A DNA stretch of 64,000 bases, from positions 13,398,608-13,462,607 of the forward strand of contig JAPWDM010000016.1 in NCBI GenBank assembly GCA_035578155.1. Direction: 5' to 3'. Made by a program: the position numbers and the translations under genes. Shown here piece after piece: positions 26,752 through 37,626 of the stretch. The notes beneath the pieces are model-generated. The model was not told where the DNA came from, searched no databases, and saw only the letters and a program-made list of their open reading frames with translations. How positions within the stretch are numbered: the first letter of the stretch is position 1; every line of letters begins with the position of its first letter. This DNA is from Brachynemurus nebulosus. Taxonomy: Eukaryota; Arthropoda; Insecta; Neuroptera; Myrmeleontidae.

Positions 26752-26940
26752 TTTTGAGAATACCAAAAACAGTGCGAAAATTTCGCGGTTTTTCGAGTGC
26801 TGCAAAGTTAGCACAGGTCTTTCGAAGCTGCAAACTTGGATATAAAGTACTGGTAGTGGTCCTAACAACATATTAAAAAATCAGAACTAGCCGTTAGTTT
26901 GCAATTTTAGTGATTTCTAGTGTTAAATATGACTGACCTA
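26752..26940. repeat. Right inverted arm, outer part
   Basis: Matches 22068-22245 in inverse. Ends GACTGACCTA at 26940. Confidence 0.85.
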
Positions 26941-28199
26941 AAACATAAGTTGTCTATAAAAAAAAAAACGTGCTTGCCTATGCTACAAATGAAATACTTC
27001 ATTTTATTTATAAAACAAAACTCATTTTACGTAAAAGTAAGACAATAATTTTTTTTCTAAAGTATATACATATATTGAACAATGATTTTATACTTATGTA
27101 TTATAATTCAATTCTATAGTTGGAAAAATATTCCCAGGCATTTTTGATAGTTTCTTTGTCAACGGATAATTGTCTTTTTCTAATTCCAGTCAAACAAATA
27201 AATAGTGCATAGGGTACTAATTGAACATTGGTTACAAAATAATAATAAATAATAAGTTAATAACACTATTTTATATTTTTATGTAAATTCTGTTTATTCA
27301 ATAATAATTTGATTACAGAAGAATATTTCTTAAAGAAACCGAAAACAAATGACATTAATGATATATTATAACTTAACTATAAATATATACATAAAATAAC
27401 TGAATGACTGGATTCATTGCAAAATATTTAATACTATTAAAAATATAATATTTGAAAAACAAAAATCAGTGAATGTCAATATGTACTGCTTAGAATTTTC
27501 AAATCAGTTAAAATCAAACGAAAATAGTTTATTCTAATTGAAAATAACATATTTCACTTTTCTTTACAGTATTGCATCATTTTTTTAACTTTGTGAAGAT
27601 GAAATATTATGTCAAATATTTAAAAAACTGGTATTTATAATTGCTTCATTAATGCTCCTATTGCTTTCATTCTCATAAGTATGGTATTTCTGAAAGAGGA
27701 AAAGATGTCAATAACTAATCTACCGACTATCAATGATTATCTTCAAAGTATCAATTACTGAAAATTCTACATTAACTCATTTTTACTAATTAATTTATAT
27801 ATCTGTCTTAATAAAACTGACTAAGATGTATACTCCATGAAAATAGACAAACTGGTCTTCACAATACACTTTTTGATTTTTATAAAATCAATATACTTTC
27901 CAAATTATAGTCGTTTTAAAAAAAAATTACCTTAGGGTGTCAATCACTGTACCGTTTACCCTATATGAAGAAATACTGCCATTGTACGCTCAACTTTGCT
28001 CTTGTATACAATATACTATTCTTGTCAGTGTATATACTGGGGATTGAGTAAAATCCTTTAAATGTTATTATTTACTCGTAATTTCTGTATCTCAAGACAC
28101 TTGAATATCTTTGAGCGAATATCTTTATGACTTGTGTGACACAGTAGAGTTCCCTCTCAATATCTTCTCAAATTGTTAAGGCAGTGTTCTAGTGTAGAA
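26941..28199. other. AT-rich region; possible small minus-strand exons
   Basis: Apart from the ORF at 27101-27256, a second exon-like segment on the minus strand lies at 27635-27689: the pyrimidine-rich acceptor CTTTTCCTCTTTCAG precedes an open frame ending in TAA (NTILMRMKAIGALMKQL). No other gene is visible. Confidence 0.35.
27101..27256 (-). CDS. Unidentified exon-like ORF
   Basis: I do not recognise this protein. The minus-strand frame is open from about 27256 to the TAA at 27101-27103 and reads VPYALFICLTGIRKRQLSVD followed by KETIKNAWEYFSNYRIEL. The amino-acid mix (charged, few runs of Asn/Lys/Ile/Phe) is unlike the surrounding AT-noise translations, which suggests a real or recently real coding segment. 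There is no Met at a sensible start. TTCAATTAG|TACC at about 27219-27231 could be a splice acceptor, making it a last exon. A fragment of a mobile-element protein is equally possible. Confidence 0.3.
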   Translation of the reverse strand, partial: LIIYYYFVTNVQLVPYALFICLTGIRKRQLSVDKETIKNAWEYFSNYRIEL

Positions 28200-29166
28200 T
28201 TTTTTAAGATTCAATTTTTTTGTTCCATTTTCTGAAAGTACAGACTTTTAAAAGTATGTCTTTAAGAGGAAATTTAAAAATTTTTAAAATTTACAATGTT
28301 ATAGTCATTTTAATACGGTACGTTCCGGTATCAGGTATTATACTTAAAAACTCTAATAAGTGCATTTTTCTTGAGACTACATTTTTCAAGTTGGTCGACA
28401 TGATATCTCGAGTTCTTTTCAACCAGTCAACTTCGAATTTGGCATGTACCTTCAATACATCTTTCTTTATGGTAAAAAACTTAACATCAAAAAAAGTTTT
28501 TTTTTTTCAAACAGCTGCCATTTTTACATTTTTTAATTTTTTATTCTAGTTACTACCAAAACGGCAATCTTTCTGAACTAGAATCGTTTTCTTTTTTGCC
28601 TCAGATGAACATAAACCTCAAAATCATGTCAACCAGCACATCACTTTTTTTACATGACTATACATTTAATTCGCTGCAAGTCCTTGAATTTTTTTGCATT
28701 AATTTTCTTTATATGCTCTTAAAATATCAATCAATAAATAGTAAAAAATGAATAGTAAAAATATTAATAGCTAAAAAAGCCGAAATATTTGCTTTCTAGA
28801 CTAGAATACCCCCCTAATAATAGAAACAGTGCTCCAGAATCGATCATTCCTTTCATCTTGCTATTTCCAAATATTTATTTACTTACGAAGAAGCTAAAAT
28901 TTATACTAATAGAATACATCTATAATTAAATTAATTTTTTTTAAAGTACTGCTTATGATTATCAAAATCATTGTACTAATACAAATGCTAAAAATTTCAC
29001 AATAAATTGTTCCTCATGTTATTCACCTCGCTAATTCTTACTTATTTTTATTATCATTACATCAATGAATATTACATATAATTAACCTAACTGATCTCAT
29101 CATCAATAAAAAACCATCTGAAAGTTTGGCATTGAATAGGTAGTTTACTTTTTATTTAGGCTGTTG
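28200..29166. other. No supported gene
   Basis: AT-rich. The segment at 28380-28450 (GATATCTCGAGTTCTTTTCA) resembles old repeat DNA. The ORF at 28220-28549 is Phe/Leu/Lys-rich and has no recognisable domain. Confidence 0.4.
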
Positions 29167-30208
29167 CTAGTCGTCCGCTAAACGGATGAATAAAATAACT
29201 TAGTCGTCCGCTAAACGGATGAATAAGTTGCTAGTCGTCCGCTAAACGGACGAATAAAATAACTTAGTCGTCCGCTAAACGGATGAATAAGATAACTTAG
29301 TCGTCCGTAAAGCATTGACTTTTCGCGTAAGTATTGATTTTTAATAATGTTGTTAGTTCTTAATTAAATGAAAGTAATTTTGAATCATATTTAAAAAATC
29401 GAATTGAAAAACTAGGTGGTGAGGTTGGTTTCGGTTAGGTTAGCTTAGTTAGATTTGACAATATACCTCGATTTTTGATATAAAAACTAGGTGGTGAGGT
29501 TGCTGTTGGTTAGGTTAGGGTATTCGGGCAAAGGGTAACCTTAACTAACCTTACCACCTAGTTTTTTTCAGCAAAGTCGAAGTATATTGTCAAAAATAAC
29601 TAAACTGACCTAACCTTAACTATCTTTACCACCTAGTTTTTATTACAAAGTCGAAGTATATTGTCAAAACTAACCTAACCTTCGGGCAAAGGGTAACCTT
29701 AACTAACCTCACTACCTAGTTTTTATATCAAAGTCGAAGTATATTGTCAAAACTAACCTAACCTTCGGGCAAAGGGTAACCTTAACTAATCTCACTACCT
29801 AGTTTTTATATCAAAAATCAAAATATATTGTCAAAACTAACTAAACTAACCTAACCAAAACCAACCTCATCACCTAGTTTTTATATCAAAATTCGAGGTA
29901 TATTGTCAAAACTAACTAAATTAACCTAACCAAAACCAACCTCACCACCTAGTTTTTATATCAAAAATCGAGGTATGTTGTCAAAACTAACTAAACTAAC
30001 CTAACCGAAACCAACCTCACCACCTAGTTTTTCAATTTTATTTTTTAAATATGATTCTAAATTACTTTCATTTATTTAAGAACTAATAACATTATTAAAA
30101 ATCAATACTTACGCGAAAAGTCAATACTTTACGGACGACTAAGTTATCTTATTCATCCGTTTAGTGGACGACTAAGTTATTTTATTCGTCCATTTAGCGA
30201 ACGACTAG
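29167..30208. mobile_element. 1-kb fold-back element with nested tandem repeats
   Basis: The outer arms are tandem copies of a ~33-bp unit with core TCGTCCGCTAAACGG: five near-identical units at 29167-29320 and at least three inverted, more diverged units at 30130-30208. Next inside, CATTGACTTTTCGCGTAAGT is mirrored at 30100-30125. The centre (about 29400-30030) is a series of ~90-bp units containing CACCACCTAGTTTTT, AACTAACCTAACC and TATATTGTCAAAACT, in one orientation on the left and the opposite on the right. No protein is encoded. Confidence 0.75.
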
Positions 30209-30261
30209 ACACTTCGTTTTATTTAACGGTATCTACCAAATCTTATATATAATTTCTTTAT

Positions 30262-30361
30262 TTTGTTTGGAATATGAACATCATATTTCTTTCTCTGTTT
30301 TACACATTTTTTATGTTCTGCAAAACAGAGAAGGAAATATGGTGTTCATATTCCAAACAAA
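30262..30361. repeat. Hairpin with ~39-bp arms
   Basis: 30262-30300 (TTTGTTTGGAATATGAACAT...) pairs with 30322-30361 with about three mismatches and a ~21-base loop. Could be a small MITE or a hairpin RNA source; nothing distinguishes these. Confidence 0.7.
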
Positions 30362-30441
30362 TTAAACAAACTATAGTTATGTATAACGGCCTACAGCGCG
30401 AATCTACGGGGAGATCATAGGGAGAGGAAACAAGTACGCAA

Positions 30442-30760
30442 GTGTATGTAAAAACTATTTTGGGGCAACGAAAAGACCGCTTTCTATTGAAAACCAACTC
30501 AAAAATATGGACCTACATTGATGGATTGGATAAAGATACTGAAACGGAAGCTGTAATGGAGTATTTAAAAGAATTTGATAATGATTTTATTTATAAAATT
30601 TTTTTTTTGTGGAGAACATACAGCTGATTTCAAATTAGGTGCACCTGTTAAGTATCATGATAATTTGTACAATCCAATCTTCTGGCCAGAAGGTGTTTTA
30701 ATACGTCGGCTTACTTTTCGTAAAAATAATTCGATTGCTTTTTTAGGTCAAAAGAGTTAA
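30442..30760 (+). pseudogene. Fragment of a mobile-element protein (C-terminal nucleic-acid-binding-like part)
   Basis: Two overlapping + frames form one broken reading: KIWTYIDGLDKDTETEAVME, YLKEFDNDF, then after a frame change in the poly-T at 30601-30609, ADFKLGAPVKYHDNLYNPIF and WPEGVLIRRLTFR. The order (short beta strand, K-rich helix, FKLGxP, FWPEGVxIRR) resembles the C-terminal domain of ORF1-type proteins seen in insect transposable elements. Only ~100 residues remain, without the zinc finger or coiled coil that would normally precede it. Identity is from memory of the pattern, so moderate. Confidence 0.4.
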
Positions 30761-31340
30761 ATACACGTAATTTAGGATTTTCATTTAAATATATAAGACT
30801 TACGAAATAAGGTTTTATTAAGGAAAGGATTTTTGGAAAATAATCACCAGTTGTAATTTAAAAAATTATTTTTATTCAATGTGACGTACGTTTCGGGGTT
30901 TTGAAACATACCCCCTCATCAGGCCTTATCAATAAAATAAAAATAAAATTAACAATATATATCATTATAGAAACAGCAAAAAGAAAAAATGTTTAAAAAA
31001 TACTTACAAATGAAAAATATAAAAAAAATATAAAAAATATAAAAATATCCTCTGACACGTCAATTTTAAGATAAAAAGAAAATTAAAAATTAAAAATAAA
31101 AATTAAAAATTAAAATAAAAATTAAAAATAAAAATAAAAATAAAACAAAATATTGAAGGTGAACAAAAGTTACAGAAGTTAAAAACTTTCACTGTTAAGA
31201 ACTTTTTCCATTCAAACCTGAAACCAACCAAACCAGTTGAAAAGAGGGATAATTTAATTTACTCACAATCAGTCCCATATGGTTCGTGCGAAGCTTTTTA
31301 CAACGGCCTGCTTGAACATCAGCTAAAACAACATCGATGG
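30761..31340. other. AT-rich; (AAAAAT)-type low complexity, no gene
   Basis: 31010-31150 is almost entirely AAAAT/AAATA iterations. The GC-richer patch at 30880-30930 is listed separately. No ORF is supported. Confidence 0.45.
30890..30922 (-). ncRNA. Hammerhead-ribozyme-like core (candidate)
   Basis: On the minus strand CTGATGA (30916-30922) is followed by GGGG...CCCC able to form stem II and then GAAAC (30890-30894). This CUGAUGA-stem-GAAA order is the conserved half of a hammerhead, as found near the ends of Penelope-like elements. I could not identify stem I and the opposite strand of stem III with a UH cleavage site, so a working ribozyme is not shown. Confidence 0.25.
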
Positions 31341-33660
31341 GATCTGAATACTATACAGAGCTCTAATAATAAATATAACATTATTTTTTGCATCTACAAA
31401 TTTTTGGGGTTGAAGCCACCCCTTCATATGTGTACTTAAAAATTTAAAAATTGATGATATTTTGTTTTTACAGATTATACGAAATTCTAATAATAAATAT
31501 AACATTATTTTTTGCGTCCACGCATTTTTAAGGGGTGAAACCACCCCTTCAAGTGTGTGCTTAGAAAATTTAAAATTGACGAAATTTTATTTATATATAG
31601 GGTAAAAGCCCCGATTGTGGAACACTATTTTTAGGTATTTCAACAAACTTGCTTACAAAAATTAATAAATGAATTAAACACCCATTTTTTTTTCTTAATA
31701 AGCATGAAACCAAGTTTCTTTAATCCAATGAATATGTTTTTAAGAAAATATGACCCAAAAATTTTGATTTATTAATGTTTTGTTTTATAATTTGTTGACA
31801 TCTATAAAAAAACGGACAGAATATATTAACACCCTTTTAAAAATCAGCACATTGACACCTAAAAAAGAACACGTATGTACGAACATGAGATACATCAAAT
31901 ACATCTTTTGCCATCTTTTCACTCTATGACATAGAGTGACATCTAGTAGTAAATAGAATGTCAAATTAAAAAATATAGAATGGTTTAAATATTCGATAAA
32001 ATAAACGACCAAAATCACAGAATATATCAAAATACTACATTTTGTTTCGCCATCTATGTATTTTGGTAAAGTTCTAATCAATTTTAAACTGACTTATCAA
32101 AATGGCGACAATTTTTCATTATTAAGAAAATTTTGCAACTTTAAATCAATACTTTTTATTTATCAATTGACGATACGCTCCGAAATAAAAAAAAATATTA
32201 AAAATTTTACGATTTTAAAACAGTAAGTAAATATTTTAGACTCAAAAAGAAATTAAAACTATTTATAATATAAATTTTTAGTTATTTTACGTACATGATT
32301 TTAGTTAAATACAAAGGTTATATGTGTACTGAAAGAAATACACACATATATAAATTACATTTAAACTGAATAAAAAGATGATTTAGCTCTTATAATCACT
32401 TAACTGGACTAATAAAAATTATTTGTATAGTTTTATTGCGCTAACTTCGAAAATTAACTGGAAAATGTTGAAATTTATAAGGCATGTGTTTCTATAAATA
32501 AGCATTGATCAAACGCAAAAGAGACACATTCAGCAAAAACTGTTTAATATATATATGTATTTCTTTAATTAAGTAAAGAAACATTAAATGTGAGATGAAT
32601 TTAAATTGAAAAACAATCATTCTATTAATAATAATTTTTGTTATCAGACGTTTCTTTCAGAAATAACTTCATTAAGATATAAATGTCAAAACTGTTTTTC
32701 TATTGGATCGCGTTCCACAAACGGGGCTTTTACCCTACTATAAAGAATTTTAGTAATAAATATAATATTATTTTTTATACCTACACATTTTTAAGGGAGT
32801 GAAAACACCCCTTCAGCTGTCGAAATTTGAAAATTTCCGAGATTTTGTTCACATAATATCATCACACAAAAATGGATTAATAATTTTTTTTTCTTCCATA
32901 CATTTATAGTGGTTAAATATCCTTTCCAAAGTGGAAATTAGAAGCAAAGATTGGCGAAATTTTGTTTAAATGTACTACACTATAGTCTAATATACACTAT
33001 CTAAAAGCTATCTGTATTGCTAATTTTGCACATTATTATTATATTTACTGTAAAATTGTTGTTTGTTGTACATGTAAACAAAATTTTGTCAGTCTTGAAA
33101 TTTTTAGTTTACAACTTCGAGGGGTATTTCACTCTATAGAACTCGGTGAAAGAATATATTTATAATATATTTATCGTTGGGTCTCTATGTAATATATGTA
33201 AATACAATATCGCCAATTTTCAAATTTTTAGGTACTCACTTGAAGGGGTGGTTTGAAAATTTGTGGATGCAAAAAATAATGTTATATTTATTACTAGAGT
33301 TCTGTATAGTATATGTAAGCAAAATATCATAAATTTATAAATTTCTAAGTACACATATTAAGGGGTAGTTTCAACCCCTAAAAATTTATAGATGGAAAAA
33401 TAATGTTATATTTATTACTAGAGCGCTATATAGTATATATAAACAAAATATCATCAATTTATAAATTTTTAAGTAGGTACACATTTGAAGGGGTGGTTTC
33501 AACCCTTAAAAATTTGTAGATGCAAAAAATAATGTTATATTTGTTACTAGAACTTTTTAAGGTACCTATAAACAAAATTTCATCGGTTTTTAAATTTTTG
33601 ATTTCCAACTTTGAGGGGATGTTTCACCCCTTAAAAACGTTTTTTAGCAGCAACTGATAT
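31341..33660. repeat. Fold-back array of ~137-bp units
   Basis: Units contain AATAAATATAACATTATTTT, a CATCTACAAATTTTT-like stretch and GAAACCACCCCTTCA. Left-side units at about 31357, 31490 and 32755 are in one orientation; four units at about 33200-33650 are in the opposite orientation. The left set is interrupted by the TIR element at 31600-32735. Units are 80-90% alike by eye and non-coding. Confidence 0.7.
31600..32735. mobile_element. 1.1-kb non-autonomous TIR element
   Basis: Left end GGGTAAAAGCCCCGATTGTG (then GAAC) and right end, reverse-complemented, GGGTAAAAGCCCCGTTTGTG (then GAAC): one mismatch in 24. TA lies outside both ends (31598-31599, 32736-32737). The inside is AT-rich with no transposase. 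It splits a unit of the fold-back array, so it inserted later. Confidence 0.82.
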
Positions 33661-34165
33661 TTTTTATGTTATTAGGTAGCCACCCTCTATATACTGACAG
33701 AGTTTCAGATTTTTTTGAATTTTCGACTTCTTGCCCTTTTTCTTGTTAGCCGTGCTTAGCACCAGCGCGATCACAACAAGAAGATTGTGTGTATCCCCTC
33801 TACTGAAGTTATCAGTTACTTCAACCAAACAAAGTGAACAAGCGACTCGCACACACCGCATACGAATATATGTATGTAAGTACTTTCGTACACATTACAA
33901 TTACTACAATACACAATATGTAATATAATAGTTCTATGTGTTTTCAATCTGACAGAAAGGTCAAACTGACAGTTGTTTGTTTACATTGTTAAAAGACATT
34001 AAGATTTCGTACTCTAATTAAATATTACATTCAAATTCACTTTTAGCGAATTTCGAAAACTCGAAATTCAGCTATTACAGTAGGTCTCATGACGCAATCT
34101 GAGTCCGGGACTATGGCAGAAATCTGTTTTGAGGTCCCTAGAATACGAAAATGATATTCACTAAA

Positions 34166-34169
<4 letters not shown>
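33661..34169. other. No gene seen
   Basis: Short ORFs on both strands only. Nothing recognised. Confidence 0.4.

Positions 34170-34212
<43 letters not shown>
34170..34212. repeat. (TA)n microsatellite left of mariner
   Basis: About 42 bp of TA ending directly at the left TIR of the mariner element; its last TA serves as the target duplication. Confidence 0.95.
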
Positions 34213-34215
<3 letters not shown>

Positions 34216-35513
34216 GGTGGTTAAATTTTAAGGGCCGATGTTGATTTTGAATAAAACACAAATTATTTAGGAAATTATTGTCATTTCTTTTTATTATGAT
34301 AATATAGTATGGTTCAATTATGTATGGAACAAAATATCGGCCAAATGGCCGCCACGACCTCGGCGGCACACCTCCATCCGATGGTCCAAATTTTCGATGA
34401 CGCTGAGGCATAATTGAGGTTCTATGCCGTTAATGTGCCGAATTATCTCATTCTTTAGCTCTTGAATTGTTGCTGGCTTATCGACGTACACCTTTTCTTT
34501 CAAATAACCCCAAAGAAAGAAGTCCAACGGTGTCAAATCACATGATCTTGGCGGCCAATTGACATCGCCACCACGTGAGATAACACGGCCATTGAATTTG
34601 TCGCGCAAAAGAGCCATTGTTTCGTTGGCTGTGTGGCAAGTGGCACCATCCTGTTGGAACCACATATCGTCCACATCCATATCTTCCAATTCGGGCCATA
34701 AAAAGTTCGTTATCATCTCACGATAGCGAACACCATTCACAGTAACTGCCTGACCGGCCTCATTTTGGAAAAAATACGGCCCGATGATGCCGCCAGCCCA
34801 TAAACCGCACCAAACAGTCACTCTTTGTGGGTACATTGGTTTTTCGACAATCACTCTTGGATTATCATTCGCCCAAATGCGGCAATTCTGCTTATTGACG
34901 AATCCACTGAGGTGAAAATGTGCCTCATCACTGAAGATGATTTTCTTCGAAAATTGATCATCCACTGTTGCCATTTCTTGCCACCATTCTGACCACTGAC
35001 GACGTTTGGTATGGTCAAGAGGCTTTAGTTCTTGAGTCAATTGCACCTTGTAAGCGTGTAAATGTAAGTCTTTATGCATAATGTTCATCAACGACGAGCG
35101 TGAGAGGTGCAATTGTTGGGCACGACGACGAGTTGAGGTGGACGGCTCTTCAGCCACACTATCGCGAACAGCAGCAATATTTTCTGCAGTACGAGCTGTA
35201 CGAGCATGCACTGGTGTTTTTACATCTCCTACAGACCCAGTTTTCTCAAATTTTTGCACGATTTTTCCGATTGTACGCACATTTGGACGATTAAATTGAC
35301 CGAAAAAATCACGAAGTGCACGATATGCATTTTGGTTTGAACGCCCATTTTCATAATAAGCCTGAATAACTTTAACACGTTGCTCGATTGTGTATCTTTC
35401 CATGGTTCAAATTGAGTTAGTCTGAAATTGAGAAATGTCAAATGAAATGCAGAAAAAAACTTGACGTTTAGGTGTGGTTCACATTCAACATCGGCCCTTA
35501 CAATTTAACCACC

Positions 35514-35516
<3 letters not shown>
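34213..35516 (-). mobile_element. Apparently intact DD41D mariner-type transposon
   Basis: Ends AAGGGTGGTTAAATTTTAAG (34213) and, reverse complement of the right end, AAGGGTGGTTAAATTGTAAG, both continuing GGCCGATGTTGA: one mismatch in 32. TA flanks both ends, inside longer (TA)n tracts. Length 1304 bp, with a single uninterrupted transposase ORF. This is the best-preserved element in the window. Confidence 0.93.
34318..35403 (-). CDS. Mariner-type (DD41D) transposase, full length
   Basis: Catalyses excision and TA-targeted integration. The 361-codon frame from the ATG at 35401-35403 has no stop or shift. Residues 1-110 hold two helix-turn-helix units (MERYTIEQRVKVIQAYYENG first; RRRAQQLHLSRSSLMNIM second) for TIR binding. 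The DDE-fold core follows: IIFSDEAHFHLSG (D159), WFQQDGATCHTA (D252) and SCDLTPLDFFLWG (D294). D252 and D294 have 41 residues between them, which is the DD41D spacing rather than the DD34D of classical mariner. VTVWCGLWAGGIIGPYFF and WPPRSCDLTP are typical of the superfamily. Length is normal (~340-360). The start is 114 bp inside the right TIR and the stop ~105 bp from the left end. Could be active; sequence alone cannot show it. Confidence 0.92.
   Translation of the reverse strand: MERYTIEQRVKVIQAYYENGRSNQNAYRALRDFFGQFNRPNVRTIGKIVQKFEKTGSVGDVKTPVHARTARTAENIAAVRDSVAEEPSTSTRRRAQQLHLSRSSLMNIMHKDLHLHAYKVQLTQELKPLDHTKRRQWSEWWQEMATVDDQFSKKIIFSDEAHFHLSGFVNKQNCRIWANDNPRVIVEKPMYPQRVTVWCGLWAGGIIGPYFFQNEAGQAVTVNGVRYREMITNFLWPELEDMDVDDMWFQQDGATCHTANETMALLRDKFNGRVISRGGDVNWPPRSCDLTPLDFFLWGYLKEKVYVDKPATIQELKNEIIRHINGIEPQLCLSVIENLDHRMEVCRRGRGGHLADILFHT

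Positions 35517-35576
<60 letters not shown>
35517..35576. repeat. (TA)n microsatellite right of mariner
   Basis: About 59 bp of TA beginning at the right end of the mariner, followed by TTTATGTGTTCCCACGATAA, which looks like the end of another repeat. Confidence 0.95.
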
Positions 35577-35579
<3 letters not shown>

Positions 35580-36299
35580 GTGTTCCCACGATAACTCGCG
35601 AACGAAACGTCTAACGCTTATGAAATTTTGTGTGCGGACTGGATTCTGAATTGGCTTGGCTAAGTTCGTTAGCCAGACACGTCGGATGCCCAGAAGTAGG
35701 TTTTCTGGCCATTTTTTATCATTCGATCCTATCATAAGACAGTTCGATTTTTACATCGTTGAAAAGGAAAAAAAAATTATGAAGAAAATGTTCTTATAAT
35801 TTTCTTTCTATGTTAAGTAGTTTTCGAGAAAATCGTAATTTTCACTATTGGCTTATTTTGCTCTCTTTGTCATTGTAATAAGTAATTTATATTTCTATCT
35901 CAGTTCTTTATGAAGTATAAAAATATTTCACTTTTTTATTAAAGAATTTTGTGAGAACAAGTGAAGTATATTCACATACATGTGTGATAACACACATACA
36001 TGTATAGAGTTTTGTTTCTCATTTATTGCATTATAATTAGCATGGTTCTATCTCATGTTAAAAAATGTAAATTAAACAGATTTTCTAAGCTAATGTAATG
36101 AAGAATTTTTTTATTTTTTTTTATTGAATTTTTAAGTAAACAAGAAATTGAAGATTATGTTATGATATAATATTATTAAATATATGAAACAAAACAAAAT
36201 ATGTATAATGTACATATGTATGCACGGAAAAATATTTTGAATCGATTTTGAAAATTTTTTCACTAATAATTAATAATGTTAAAAAATTAAACCATTTCA
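35577..36299. other. Repeat-like, no gene
   Basis: The first ~150 bp are GC-richer (ACTCGCGAACGAAACGTCTA) and look like a repeat terminus. The remainder is AT-rich. No ORF with similarity. Confidence 0.4.
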
Positions 36300-37532
36300 A
36301 ATGGATTTAAGGTATTTTATGTGAGGTCAAGGTTTTCGGGACCTAAAAAGGCCAGAAATTAATTAACCAATCGATTTTAAAAAATTTTTCACAGTTAGTA
36401 AGTTAAAGTATTTGAATTAATTAATTAAATGATGTCCGCAAGAAGCTTACGGACTGCCATAAGTTATATGAGATCCTTAGAACCCTTTTCTTACTGTTAG
36501 AGTACTAGACTTGTATGAGTTTCGCCAGGATTTACTGATCCCATAATTGTAAAAAATAAACTAAACGACCAATTTTAAAAAAATCTTCACTGTTACAGAG
36601 CTAAACTATTTTAGATAGATTTAGAATACATTATGTAAGGTCCGCCAGGGTCCACAGGACCCAAAAATGTCAAAAATTAACTAACTGACCGATTTTGAAA
36701 ATTTTTTCACAGTTACAGAGCTAAACTATTTTAGATAAATATCGATTACGTTATGTAAGGTCCGCCTGGGTCCATAGGACCCAAAAGTGTCAAAAATAAA
36801 CTGCCTGATCGATTTTGAAAATTTTTTCACTGTTACAGAGCTAAACTGTTTTAGATAAATATAGATTCCGTTATGTAAGGTCCACCAAGGTCTATAGAAC
36901 CCAAAAGTGTCAAAAATAAACTGACTGACCGATTTTGAAAATTTTTTCACTGTTACAGAGCTAAACTATTTTAGATAAATATAGACTACGTTATGTAAGG
37001 TCTGCCAGGGTCCATGGGATCCAAAAGTGTCAAAAATAAACTAACCGACCGATTTTGAAAATTTTTTCACTGTTGGGGAACTAAGCTATTTTAGATAGAC
37101 ATACATTACGTTATTTAGGGTCCGCCAGGGTCCATGGGACCCAAAAGTGGTAAAAATAAACTAACCGACCGATTTTGAAAATTTTTTCACTCTTACAGAG
37201 CTAAACTATTTTAGATAAATATAGATTACGTTATGTAAAGTCTGCCAGGGTCCATCGGATCCAAAAGTGTCAAAAATAAACTAACCAACCGATTTTGAAA
37301 ATTTTTTCACTGTTGGGGAGCTAAGCTATTTTAGATACATATAGATTACGTTATGTAAGGTCTGACAGTGTCAGTAGGACCTAAAAGTGTCAAAAATAAA
37401 ATAACTAACCGATTTTGAAACTTTTTTACTATTACCGAGGTAAACTATTTTAGATAGGTACAGGTTGTGTTATCTGAGATCCAGAACTGTCCTACGGATG
37501 CAAATGCGGCGTAGAATGCTACACAACGGGTT

Positions 37533-37626
<94 letters not shown>

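Larger units (their letters stand above)
22068..26940 (-). mobile_element. DNA element with ~470-bp inverted ends carrying an XPG-like/CXC gene
   Basis: The left arm at 22068-22537 matches, in inverse, a right arm now in two pieces: 25243-25529 and 26752-26940. Both outer ends read TAGGTCAGTCATA, then after a short variable gap GCAAACTAACGGCTAGTTCT, and similarity continues to the inner ends at GACGTCGTCTGT-like sequence. The arms are roughly 85% alike by eye. The right arm is split by a separate TA-flanked insertion (25530-26749). The stop of the internal gene (22560) lies 22 bp from the left arm and its start (25083) 160 bp from the right arm, so the gene fills the element. AAA occurs immediately outside both ends, compatible with a 3-bp target duplication but uninformative in AT-rich DNA. 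Confidence 0.8.

Noticed and set aside
28220..28549. 109-codon plus-strand ORF
   Set aside because: Phe/Leu/Lys-rich and matches no family; it overlaps repeat-like sequence.
29400..30030. GGTTAGGTTAGG/CCTAACC words resembling insect telomere TTAGG repeats
   Set aside because: They are parts of ~90-bp units in both orientations, never a run of perfect TTAGG; not telomeric.
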